64,000 bases of DNA from Nocardiopsis alba DSM 43377 (GTDB lineage: Bacteria; Actinomycetota; Actinomycetes; Streptosporangiales; Streptosporangiaceae), in assembly GCF_000341225.1 (NCBI RefSeq), contig NZ_ANAC01000012.1:372001-436000 (forward strand). The letters are read 5' to 3'. This document shows, in pieces, positions 35,172 through 43,456 of the stretch (its first letter is position 1; each line of letters begins with the position of its first letter). The translations under genes were made by a program, and so were the position numbers. Under the pieces are notes generated by a model that ran no database searches, was not told the DNA's origin, and worked only from the letters and a program-made list of their open reading frames with translations.

Positions 35172-36338
35172 ATGGACACCGAATCCGGGGCCCCACGGGC
35201 CCACGCCGAGGGCCGCCCCGCACCCCCGCCCAGGCTGCTGCTCCTCGACGTGCTGCGGGGAATCGCCATCCTGGGCACCCTCGCCACCAATATCTGGCTC
35301 TTCCTGCCCGGCGTCGCCGAGTCGGCGGGTGCCTTCAGAGCGGTGCTGGATCCGCTGCTCAACGGCAAGTCCTACGCGTTGCTCGCGATGATGTTCGGCA
35401 TCGGTCTGGCCGTGCAGCACCGGTCCGCGGCCGCGCACGGCCGACCCTGGCCCGGCCGTCACGGGTGGCGCCAGCTCCTACTACTGGTCGAGGGCGCGTT
35501 GCACACCGTGCTGCTGTTCGCCTGGGACGTCCTGATGGGCTACGCCATCACCGCGCTGTTGGTCGTGTGGCTGCTGAGGCGCTCGGGGAAGGCCAGAACG
35601 GTGGTGATGTGGACCGCGCTGGGGACGAACCTCGTTCTCATGAGTGCGTTCACCCTGCTGTTCACCCTGTTCCCGGCCGGTGATCCCGACCCCGCTACGG
35701 TCGGGGCGCAGGAACTCCTCTTCATCGAGGGCGCCTACCCCGAGCAAGTGGCCCAACGGTGGGCGGGGTTCTTCGGCACCCGGGCGGAGATCCTCGTGGC
35801 CCTCCCCATGTGCCTCTTCCTGTTCCTGCTGGGGGTACGGCTCTACCGGTCGGGCGCTTTCGACGACACCGCGCAAGGACGGCTGGTCCGCGGGCGGCTG
35901 CTGGCCTGGGGGCTGGGACTGGGGCTGCCGCTGTGCGTTCTGGGTTCGGTGGTACCCGAACTCGGCACGGCCCACCGGTACGCCCTCTCCAGCCTGTTGA
36001 TGCTCGGATACGTGGGTCTGACGGGATGGCTGCTGGACCGAGTGCGTGGGAACGGGCAGGTGGTCCGCTCCCTGCGCGCGGTGGGACGCACCGCCCTGAC
36101 CTGCTACGTCCTACAGAACCTGCTGGGTTCGGTGGTCTTCTACGGCTGGGGGCTGGGCTTGGCGGGGATCCTGGTGGGGGCCGGTCCGACCGTGGTCGCG
36201 GCGACGGTCGCGGCCGCTTACTGCACGATCGTTCTGATCCTGGTCACCGCCGCCAGGATGTGGTCGCGCCGGTTCGCCCGGGGGCCTCTGGAATCCGTCA
36301 GTGCCCGGGTGCTCGCGCTGCTGCCGGAACGCCGCTGA
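35172..36338 (+). CDS. DUF418 multi-pass membrane protein
   Basis: A 388-residue protein with about ten membrane helices. The N-terminal LLLLDVLRGIAILGTLATNI and the C-terminal VGRTALTCYVLQNLLGSVVFYGWGLG are characteristic of the DUF418/YeiB family, whose function is not settled. It diverges from the histidine kinase and shares a promoter region with an inverted repeat, so it is the probable output of that two-component system. G and C are balanced on its coding strand, unlike genes east of 40 kb. Confidence 0.85.
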   Translation: MDTESGAPRAHAEGRPAPPPRLLLLDVLRGIAILGTLATNIWLFLPGVAESAGAFRAVLDPLLNGKSYALLAMMFGIGLAVQHRSAAAHGRPWPGRHGWRQLLLLVEGALHTVLLFAWDVLMGYAITALLVVWLLRRSGKARTVVMWTALGTNLVLMSAFTLLFTLFPAGDPDPATVGAQELLFIEGAYPEQVAQRWAGFFGTRAEILVALPMCLFLFLLGVRLYRSGAFDDTAQGRLVRGRLLAWGLGLGLPLCVLGSVVPELGTAHRYALSSLLMLGYVGLTGWLLDRVRGNGQVVRSLRAVGRTALTCYVLQNLLGSVVFYGWGLGLAGILVGAGPTVVAATVAAAYCTIVLILVTAARMWSRRFARGPLESVSARVLALLPERR

Positions 36339-37474
36339 GGCGTGTCCGGCGAATTCGGGGCGAAGGTCCTGTCAGGTCGTGCACGTAACTGGACCAGGAC
36401 GGCGGCGGCCCTGACGGGTAGTTCTCCGAGTAGACACCGAGGGATAGACCGTTGGGGGCGCGATCGCACGGTGGGATGCCTTCACCGCCCGGGGGCCCTG
36501 GAGGAGCACGGCCGTGAAGCGGGTGGTCGGCGCTACGGGGGCTTCGAGAACCGCACTCCCGAGGCGGTCGCCTCGCGCCCGGTCGGGACGACTACGCGTC
36601 GCCGGACCCCTGACAGGAGCCGGACCTGACTCCGTTGCCGACCATCTCCCTGCCGCGCCCGCGCGAGATCCAGCGCCTGCTGCCCCAGACCGCGGCCGCG
36701 ATCGCGCAGGGGCAGCTGACGCCGGCCGAGATCGACCGGGCGATGCACGGCGTCGAGCAGGTGCGCACAGCCAGGAGCCGGTTCCACGACGGGCTGAGCG
36801 AGGGGTCCAGGAACCGGCGTCACTGATGTCGCGCCCAGGCGGGGCTCGGCGGGCGACCGGCAGTACCCGGGGCTCGCCCCCGTGACCCCCGGGTTCCACG
36901 TGGGGACTTGGCGCGCACCCCGAGCGCCGGGCCGGAGCCCGTCCGCGCCAGAATCTCGCGCGGGCCGCCTGAACTGGGTAAACGCAGGCCGTTGCCCCTT
37001 TCCGGTTTATCTTGTGAGCACCCCAGACGGCGGCACTCGTTCACCACACGCCGGCTCGTGACCAATTCTTCCCACGTGGGAAGACGTCGAAGTTCGACCT
37101 TCGAGCGAGCATCGGATCGTAGGTCAGCCAGAATCGCGGGGATCTCGCTCTGGTGCATGATGAAGCCGCCATGGCCCCCGCACGTGGTCATGACGGGGTC
37201 CTGGGCGTTGTCGTGCACGGGGTCGAAGAAGTAGGTCTCAGGGAACTTCGACCCGCGCGAGATGCGAACTCGGCCCTGTACCCGGTCAGGACCGCGCCGG
37301 TGGTACTCGGCCGCGTAGGGCCCCGTGAGCCAGAAAGCGTAAGGGGGCGGTGTCCGGATTCCTCAGAGGGAGCCACGCTCATCGCTCATGAGCCGATTCC
37401 ACCACACCAACGTGCCGAGCAGCCTGAGTTCGCGAACCCTGAGCTCGTGTTCTCCCACCGTTAGGACAGACACA
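36339..37474. other. Relic region with unassigned open stretches
   Basis: No clear gene. Two stretches look partly coding. At 36635-36826 (+), a TTG-started frame reads LPRPREIQRLLPQTAAAIAQ and GQLTPAEIDRAMHGVEQ. At about 37372-37000 (-), a frame without a start codon reads TPPPYAFWLTGPYAAEYHRR, then FPETYFFDPVHDNAQDPVMT, and decays after VNECRRLGCS. I recognise neither family; both may be fragments. Confidence 0.4.
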
Positions 37475-37531
37475 CGAAGCTACTCACGGGTTACTTTGTG
37501 GCTCACCGTAGCTTCGGGAGAACTGGGCCTA
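37475..37531 (+). repeat. 57-bp inverted repeat, right copy
   Basis: Inverted partner of 32764-32820 (three mismatches). It lies near the right edge of the two-component/DUF418 block, followed by unassigned sequence to 37715. Confidence 0.8.
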
Positions 37532-37715
37532 ATAAGAGGTACCACCGGAACCTGCCTACCACTATCGATGTCGGTGGTGGCTGGAAGGCCGGTCGGATGA
37601 ACACCGATGACGAACAGCGTGATCACGGCTTGAGCAGGGTCCCGCCGGTCGTCGACGGGGACGGGGGTTTCGAGGGCGAAGAGGACTGAGCGGCCGGGGC
37701 AGCCGGAAGGGTCGA

Positions 37716-38402
37716 TCAGCCGCTGACCGTGCGCAGAAAGTGATCGGCGTCTTCCGGCTCGCCGAGTCGGCCCAACTCCAGCCAGGAACCGTCCGCGAAC
37801 GCGAGCCGGAAGGTGGCGTACCCGCGCGGCTGGCCCGCCTCCCCGTCGATCCGGGCTTGGTCGAGGGTGAACTCCGTGACGGTCCGGAAATCGTCGGCCT
37901 TGGTCGGCGACAGCCGACGGCGCGGGGACGCTGCCACGCAGATGCGGTCGCGGGTCAGCATGACCAGGCGCTTAGGGCTGGGCGAGTACCCGTACCAACG
38001 CAGCAGCAACCGGCCCGCGGTCAGGTTCCAGTCCCCGTCGAAGACCCCGTTGGTCGGGTCCTGCCCGCGATCCCTCTCACGAGAACGGCCACGGCCGGAA
38101 CGCTGTGTGTCGGGTGGAGACGGCTGCCCGGTCCGACCGTCACGACTCCGTCCCGACAACCGTTGGTCGAGTCTACGGCCGAGACCGTCCAGCAAGATCA
38201 TCGGTACGACCACGAAGAAGAACACCACGGCTCCGACGTACCACAACCAGTGGTGGCGCGATTTCAGGCGTCCTTTGCCGGCAGCACGGTGAACGTCCTT
38301 GGGCGGTGCGGGGATGGGTTTGTGGATCTCACACCAGACCAAGGCCACGGGTTCCTCGCCCAGGATCTTCCGCGCCCGCCGCCGCACCTTGCCCTTCGCC
38401 AT
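37716..38402 (-). CDS. Hypothetical membrane-anchored protein
   Basis: A 228-residue protein starting ATG 38402. A basic N-terminus (KGKVRRRARKILGEE) precedes one membrane helix near residues 53-72 (WLWYVGAVVFFFVVVPMILL). A charged linker rich in Arg, Asp and Gly and a C-terminal beta-rich domain (RLVMLTRDRICVAASPRRRL, FRLAFADGSWLELG) follow. The last part resembles a PH-like or lipid-sensing domain, but this is an impression only. It faces the TetR relic. Confidence 0.62.
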   Translation of the reverse strand: MAKGKVRRRARKILGEEPVALVWCEIHKPIPAPPKDVHRAAGKGRLKSRHHWLWYVGAVVFFFVVVPMILLDGLGRRLDQRLSGRSRDGRTGQPSPPDTQRSGRGRSRERDRGQDPTNGVFDGDWNLTAGRLLLRWYGYSPSPKRLVMLTRDRICVAASPRRRLSPTKADDFRTVTEFTLDQARIDGEAGQPRGYATFRLAFADGSWLELGRLGEPEDADHFLRTVSG

Positions 38403-38473
38403 GCCAAGATCCTAGCGCCGGCCTTCTACCAGTGGGCGGTGGGCAGGCGGTCGGTGGCTGAAGCCGCTCTCCC

Positions 38474-38811
38474 TCAGCGAGACCGGCCGACGCCGCCGTC
38501 CGGGTTGTCGTTCGCACTCCGGGTCATCGCTGGAGGGCGGCCCAGGCGCTTGCCTGCGGCGTCCAGGCCCTCCTTGGTGCCCTCGACGATGAGTTCGCGG
38601 ATGAACTCGGCGTCCTTGGTCCGTCCCCCGGGAGGGCCTCCTTGCTCGGGAGGTGGTGGTACAGCGCCATCGCCTTGGCCCCGAGTTCGGCGCCGAGTCC
38701 GCGCATGGACAGGGCCGACAACCCCTCCCGACCCACGAGCCGGACCGCGGCCCTGCGGATGGTTCGGGCGTCGAGGCCGGCGTGCTGTCCACGGCTTCGC
38801 TCCGCCTCCAT
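38474..38811 (-). pseudogene. TetR-family regulator lacking its ligand domain (frameshifted)
   Basis: From ATG 38811 (GGGAGGATCC upstream) the frame encodes a complete TetR HTH, IRRAAVRLVGREGLSALSMR and GLGAELGAKAMALYHHLPSK, then shifts frame near 38650. A second frame supplies a typical TetR end, DAEFIRELIVEGTKEGLDAA, and stops at 38474. The ligand-binding core, about 100 residues, is missing. Its two operator-like palindromes upstream are intact. Confidence 0.72.
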
Positions 38812-38834
38812 GGATCCTCCCTTCCCCTTGACCC

Positions 38835-38883
38835 GTTGTACGGCGTAAAACCACCATGGACCGAAAGTTGTACGACGTACAAC
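38835..38883. promoter_or_regulatory. Twin TetR-type operators in divergent promoter
   Basis: GTTGTACGACGTACAAC (38867-38883) is a 17-bp palindrome, perfect apart from the central base. GTTGTACGGCGTAAAAC (38835-38851) matches it at 14 of 17 positions. The copies are 32 bases apart, about three helical turns, between the TetR relic and the deazaflavin-dependent oxidoreductase gene. Confidence 0.68.
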
Positions 38884-38895
38884 AAGGAAGAGTCC

Positions 38896-39444
38896 ATGAC
38901 CTGCCACCCGCCACGGGCCAAGACGCACCGAACCCCTCGCCCGACCCTCCTCGCCCGACTCAAACGCGCGCTCTACCGAGGAGAGCAGGCCTCCCCCACC
39001 ACCCTCATGCGCGCGATCAACCGTCTCGACGCCCTGCTGTACGCCTCGAACCTGCTCTCACCACGCCGGGCCGCGACACTGGAGGTGACCGGCAGGCGCT
39101 CGGGACGTCGACTTTCACTGCCCGTCGCCGTCACCCACCTGTCCGGCGAGCGCTATCTGGTGTCGATGCTGGGCGAGAACACGAACTGGGTGCGCAACGT
39201 CCGCGCGGCGCACGGCCACGCGATACTGCGCAGCGGAGGAGCCGAACCGGTCACGCTCCACGAGATCCCCGTCGACGAACGCGCACCCGTGATCCGCCGA
39301 TACCTCGCCATCGCCCCGGGCGCCCGCCCCCACATACCGGTGGACCCACGCGCGCCCTTGGCGGAGTTCGAACGCGTCGCGCACCGTCATCCGGTCTTTC
39401 GTATCGCCTCACGCGAAGATCGTCCGCCTTCACCGACCCCGTGA
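38896..39444 (+). CDS. Deazaflavin (F420)-dependent nitroreductase-family protein
   Basis: A 182-residue protein from ATG 38896 (AAGGAAG upstream). It has the Ddn/FDOR-B fold signature: ATLEVTGRRSGRRLSLPVAV, then GERYLVSMLGENTNWVRNVRAAHG, which in Mycobacterium Ddn-type proteins contacts F420. Family members reduce quinones or nitro compounds with reduced F420. It lies behind two TetR-type operators, but the adjacent repressor gene is broken, so it may now be constitutive or under another regulator. Confidence 0.83.
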   Translation: MTCHPPRAKTHRTPRPTLLARLKRALYRGEQASPTTLMRAINRLDALLYASNLLSPRRAATLEVTGRRSGRRLSLPVAVTHLSGERYLVSMLGENTNWVRNVRAAHGHAILRSGGAEPVTLHEIPVDERAPVIRRYLAIAPGARPHIPVDPRAPLAEFERVAHRHPVFRIASREDRPPSPTP

Positions 39445-39514
39445 AACATGGGCCATGGCCAGGGGACGTTCGCCGTACCCGCACGGGCACCGAGCCCTCG
39501 CGAAGGGTTCTCCG

Positions 39515-40000
39515 TCAGGGCTCCTGGGCGGGAACGGGAAGCGGGTGGGTGGCGTTCATCGCCTCGACCGCCGCGACCAGAGGGGCCAGCCCGGGGTTCT
39601 CGGCGGCCTCCTCCAACGCCTGGGCGAAGGCGGTGTCGTTGGTCGGCCGCGCCTGCTCCAAAAGCTCGAGGCCGGCCTCGGTGACGTCGGTGTAGATACC
39701 GCGACGGTCGGTCGGGCACAGGTAGCGCGAGAGCAGACCGCGCTCCTCCAGCCGGGTGACCAGCCGGGTGGTGGCGCTCTGGCTGAGCACCACGGCGTCG
39801 GCGACCTGCTTCATCTGAAGGTGGCCGCCCTCGCCGTCGTGCTGGCGGCTGAGCACGTCGAGCAGGGAGTACTCGCGCACGCTCAAATCGTGTTCGGTCT
39901 GTAGAGCGCGTTCGATACGCGTCTCGATCCTGCCATGGAGCAGGTAGAGCGCCGCCCATCCGTTGGCGAGGGCGGTCAGCGCGGGATCGGTGGCGGTCAT
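39515..40000 (-). CDS. MarR-family transcriptional regulator
   Basis: A 161-residue MarR protein from ATG 40000 (AGAAGGAGAC upstream). The winged helix is centred on LQMKQVADAVVLSQSATTRLVTRLEERGLLSRYLCPTDRR, with DRR in the wing. Helices at each end form the dimer. An inverted repeat lies in its promoter. It converges on the deazaflavin-enzyme gene and may regulate it or a distant target. Confidence 0.87.
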   Translation of the reverse strand: MTATDPALTALANGWAALYLLHGRIETRIERALQTEHDLSVREYSLLDVLSRQHDGEGGHLQMKQVADAVVLSQSATTRLVTRLEERGLLSRYLCPTDRRGIYTDVTEAGLELLEQARPTNDTAFAQALEEAAENPGLAPLVAAVEAMNATHPLPVPAQEP

Positions 40001-40062
40001 GGGTCCTGTCTCCTTCTGGGTGCCGACACCCCCAGAATAAGCCCTGCCGAAAATACCGGCCA

Positions 40063-40096
40063 GCACATATAGAACGCGCCCACAAATATTATGTGC
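40063..40096. promoter_or_regulatory. Inverted repeat upstream of MarR gene
   Basis: GCACATA (40063-40069) and TATGTGC (40090-40096) form a perfect inverted repeat in an A/T-rich patch 63 bases before the MarR start. It fits a MarR autoregulatory site. Confidence 0.5.
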
Positions 40097-40123
40097 GTGG
40101 TTCACGAAACCAGACCACACCCG

Positions 40124-41215
40124 TCAACCGGCCTTAAGGATCCGCACCCGCTCCACACCCTCCTCCAAGAACCCCGCCAACATCCACCCCTCGGCCTCCA
40201 CCCCCTCACGCTCGGCCCTCGACAACGGCCGAAGCGGCGCCACCTCCAACCACCCCCGACCATAGGTCCAGGTCGCGGCCGCACGCCCATCCACCAACAC
40301 CGCCCTCTGTCCCGCCACCGACAACCCCAGATGAGCCTCATCGATCACCCGACTCCGATCCCGATAACCCAGGATCGCGTTGTCGAACGCCGGCAGGAAC
40401 CGCACCGGCGCCGGCGTATCCGGATCCGGACGCGGCGCCTGCTCCAGATCCCACAACCGGCGCCCCCACTCATCCCGGAACGACACCAACTCCGGCTCCA
40501 ACTCCCGCACCGCCGCCGGCAACCCCGCCAACCCGCACCAGGCCCGCACATCGGCCGTGGTGGCCGGCCCGAACGCCGCCAGATACCGCCGCACCAACTC
40601 CCGCCCCACCGGATCGCCCCGCTCGGCCGGCGGATCGACCTCACACCCCAGCCACGTCTGCAACGGCAGATTGCGCACCCCCGCCCTGACCTTCCACAAC
40701 CCCCGAGGCGGCAGCTGCGCCATCGGCACCAGCGCCGCCACCACCAACTCGCCCAACGCCCGCCGCGACACCGCCGGCCAACGCCCCTCCAAAGCCTCGG
40801 CCAACTCACGCATCGTGCGCGCACACCCGTCGGACATCACCTCACGCCCGGCCCGCGCGACCTCCTCCAGATCCAGACCCGCCAACTCACTCCGATAGAC
40901 GCTCAGAACCTTCTGCCGCAACATCGCCTCATGACGCGAACGCCACGCCAACGCGTCCCGCGCCGCCACCAAATGGACCGTGCGCCGCATCAGATGGGTG
41001 CGCACCACCGCCCGACCGGTCAACGCGGCGTCCGACATCCCCACCTCGAAACCGGACAGACGCGACCACAACCCCACGAACGGCTCCTGGGGTTCCTGCG
41101 CCTGCACCCCGCACAGACGCGCCACCGCCTCCGGCACCGACCACTTCGAACGCTCCAACAACGACTGCCGCGCCAACATCGCCCGATTCAGCGCACGAAC
41201 CCCCAGAACCGTCAC
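40124..41215 (-). CDS. Winged-helix DNA-binding domain protein (HTH_42/AlkZ-like)
   Basis: A 363-residue protein from GTG 41215 (GGAGGGGG upstream). The N-terminal RQSLLERSKWSVPEAVARLCGVQAQE and the following LWSRLSGFE, VRTHLMRRTVHLV match the HTH_42 family, which includes the DNA-crosslink glycosylase AlkZ and its many uncharacterised relatives. AlkZ uses a QxQ motif; here the equivalent is GVQAQEPQ, so the catalytic glutamines appear to be present. A function in alkylation or crosslink repair is possible. It is divergent from a phosphotransferase gene. Confidence 0.78.
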   Translation of the reverse strand: MTVLGVRALNRAMLARQSLLERSKWSVPEAVARLCGVQAQEPQEPFVGLWSRLSGFEVGMSDAALTGRAVVRTHLMRRTVHLVAARDALAWRSRHEAMLRQKVLSVYRSELAGLDLEEVARAGREVMSDGCARTMRELAEALEGRWPAVSRRALGELVVAALVPMAQLPPRGLWKVRAGVRNLPLQTWLGCEVDPPAERGDPVGRELVRRYLAAFGPATTADVRAWCGLAGLPAAVRELEPELVSFRDEWGRRLWDLEQAPRPDPDTPAPVRFLPAFDNAILGYRDRSRVIDEAHLGLSVAGQRAVLVDGRAAATWTYGRGWLEVAPLRPLSRAEREGVEAEGWMLAGFLEEGVERVRILKAG

Positions 41216-41358
41216 CGGCCGACCCCCTCCAACACCCGCACACCACCCCGAAGGGCGCTTCTCGCACACCAGGGTCCCCAACGTCCAGGACACCCCCCGT
41301 CCTGCACTCGAAAAAACACGATGCGCCCACCCACCCCCATGACCCAGGATCGACCCCC

Positions 41359-42270
41359 ATGGAGCACACCCCACCCGAACCCGTCCTCGCCCTGGCCGAA
41401 GACGCCGCCCGACGCCACCACCTGCACCCCGACCGGATCCACCCACTGCCGGTGGGGGAGGCCAACCACGTCCTCGCCCTGGGAGAACACCTGCTCCTGC
41501 GTGTGCCCCGTACCCCCGAACACGCCCACGACCTGGCCAAAGAAGCCGAAATCCTCCCCCTGGCCCACGCCGCCGGACTGCCCGTCCCCCACCCGATCGA
41601 ACACCACACCACACCCCTGCCCCACATGATCCAGACCCTTCTGCCCGGCCACGACCTGCACGGCCACCACCCCACCATCCGACTCCTCACCGAACTGGGC
41701 CACCACCTCGCCCACCTGCACCGACTCCCCACCCGCACACTCACCCGCACCCCCCACCAGGACGACACCAGCCGCCCCCACACCCTCATCCGACGCCTGC
41801 ACCACACCGGACACCTGGACCCCGACACCGCCCACTGGCTTCACACCTGGTACCGGCACCTGGAAACCCACCTGCCCCCACACCCACCCGAAACCGTCCT
41901 GATCCACGGCGACCTGACCCCCACCAACCTCCTCACCGGCCACGACGGCACCCTCACCGGCATCGTGGACTGGGGCGACGCCGCCCTGGCCGACCCGGCC
42001 GTGGACTTCGCCAAACTCCCACCCCACCGACTCACCCCCGTCCTCAACGGCTACCTGACCACCCTGAGCCTCGAAGACGACACCCTCACCTGGCGGGCCC
42101 GTATCCTGCACCACCAGCTCACCTGGGCCCTGGCCCGCCTGAAGGACCCACACCCCCACCCCGACACCCGCCACTGGAGCGCCCCACCCCACAGCCGACT
42201 CCTCGGGCTACTACGCCTGTTCGCCACCCACCCCGACCCCACCTGGCGCGCCCTGACCCCACCCGGCTGA
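41359..42270 (+). CDS. APH-family phosphotransferase
   Basis: A 303-residue kinase-like protein. The catalytic loop LIHGDLTPTNLLTG (Asp near 185, Asn near 190) and the metal motif GIVDWGDAALADPAVDFAK are intact. The ATG start at 41359 has no clear ribosome site. Histidine, threonine and proline are over-represented, matching the C-rich plus strand here. Substrate could be an antibiotic or a sugar or amine metabolite. Confidence 0.84.
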   Translation: MEHTPPEPVLALAEDAARRHHLHPDRIHPLPVGEANHVLALGEHLLLRVPRTPEHAHDLAKEAEILPLAHAAGLPVPHPIEHHTTPLPHMIQTLLPGHDLHGHHPTIRLLTELGHHLAHLHRLPTRTLTRTPHQDDTSRPHTLIRRLHHTGHLDPDTAHWLHTWYRHLETHLPPHPPETVLIHGDLTPTNLLTGHDGTLTGIVDWGDAALADPAVDFAKLPPHRLTPVLNGYLTTLSLEDDTLTWRARILHHQLTWALARLKDPHPHPDTRHWSAPPHSRLLGLLRLFATHPDPTWRALTPPG

Positions 42271-42314
42271 CCACCGCACCCTCGCCCCCACGGGCGCGGC
42301 ACCGCGAAAACCCC

Positions 42315-43286
42315 TCACACGTGGGCGCCGATCCACCCCATCTGCGCCTCCACGATCCCCTCCAACACCCGCCGATCCGCGAAACCCCCCTCCAACAGAC
42401 GCAACGGCCCCGCCACCAACGACAACCGCTGCGCCCACGCGTACAGACCCAGACGCGCCCCGTCCAACCCCGGCACCTCCAACGACCGGTACAGGTCACC
42501 GAACCGCAACCGCACGAACACGTGCTCCCACTCCACGTCGAAGAACATCGTCCCCTCCACATCGATGAGCACCGGCTCCCCACCCGCACCCACCAGCACA
42601 TGGTCCGGACCCAACTCGCCGTGCACCAACCCGTAACGACGACGAGGCTCCACCCGGGCCGCGGCCTCCACCACCCCGCGCTCCACCCGCCCACGCACCG
42701 CCGCCAGATCCGGACGCCGCCGCGCCCCCTCGGCCAGATCGCGCAGAGCCCGCTCCAGAACCAGCCGCTCACAGGCGCCCTCACCCCGGACCGCCCCCGA
42801 GACCCGCCCCCACCCGGAACCGCGCAGGGACGCCATCGTCTCCAACACCGGCCCCAGCCGCTCCACCACCCTCATCCCCGCACGCCGATCCCGCGCCAAC
42901 AACCCCTCCAGGTCGGGGCCGGGCACATCCTCCACCACCGCCATGTCCACCCCCGGCCCCGGATGGTCGCGTTCGACCCACTCCACCGCCGGCACCCGCA
43001 CCCCCGCCCCCTCCAACACCCGCGCCGCACCCAAGAACAGATCCAACCCATCGGGATCGGCGAAGGGCCCCTCCCGCTCCACCGCCGCCTCGGGCCACCG
43101 ATGCTCCGCCCGCCCCCACACATAGACGACCACATCACGGCCACCCTCGACCCGCACCCGATAGACGCCCTTACGCGTCCCACCGCGCAGCCGCTCCACC
43201 CCCACCACCCGACCCCGCCCACCCAGAGCACGGGCCACCACCGCGACGATCGCCCCCGGATCGGTCCGCCCACCGACAACGCACAT
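42315..43286 (-). CDS. APH-like phosphotransferase with altered catalytic loop
   Basis: About 323 residues from ATG 43286 (start uncertain; a GTG nine bases earlier is possible). It has the kinase fold, but the catalytic loop is LVHGELGPDHVLVG: Glu replaces the usual Asp and His replaces Asn of HGDxxxxN. The metal region reads VLIDVEGTMFFDVEWEHVF. I believe this HGELGPDH form is shared by a subgroup of actinobacterial homologues, so it is not a random mutation. Activity as a kinase is uncertain. Confidence 0.75.
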   Translation of the reverse strand: MCVVGGRTDPGAIVAVVARALGGRGRVVGVERLRGGTRKGVYRVRVEGGRDVVVYVWGRAEHRWPEAAVEREGPFADPDGLDLFLGAARVLEGAGVRVPAVEWVERDHPGPGVDMAVVEDVPGPDLEGLLARDRRAGMRVVERLGPVLETMASLRGSGWGRVSGAVRGEGACERLVLERALRDLAEGARRRPDLAAVRGRVERGVVEAAARVEPRRRYGLVHGELGPDHVLVGAGGEPVLIDVEGTMFFDVEWEHVFVRLRFGDLYRSLEVPGLDGARLGLYAWAQRLSLVAGPLRLLEGGFADRRVLEGIVEAQMGWIGAHV

Positions 43287-43385
43287 CCACAACACCCCAC
43301 ACCGAGAAGAGGCCACACGAAAGCCCGAACCCACCCTTCCCCGCCCCAGGCGAGTTCACCCCACCGCAACGATCGGCCCCGGAGC

Positions 43386-43407
43386 GTTCACTCCCCGTTA
43401 CACCCCA
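43386..43407 (+). promoter_or_regulatory. PHO-box-like direct repeat before secreted phosphatase gene
   Basis: Two adjoining 11-base units, GTTCACTCCCC (43386-43396) and GTTACACCCCA (43397-43407), match the GTTCACC-type repeat bound by PhoP in actinobacteria. A TAGCGT -10 candidate is at 43413-43418, so the repeats cover the -35. A third unit GTTCACCCCAC is at 43354-43364. Confidence 0.62.
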
Positions 43408-43456
43408 CCGACTAGCGTCGACCCGTCCCACACCCGAACACCGAAAGCGAACCCCC

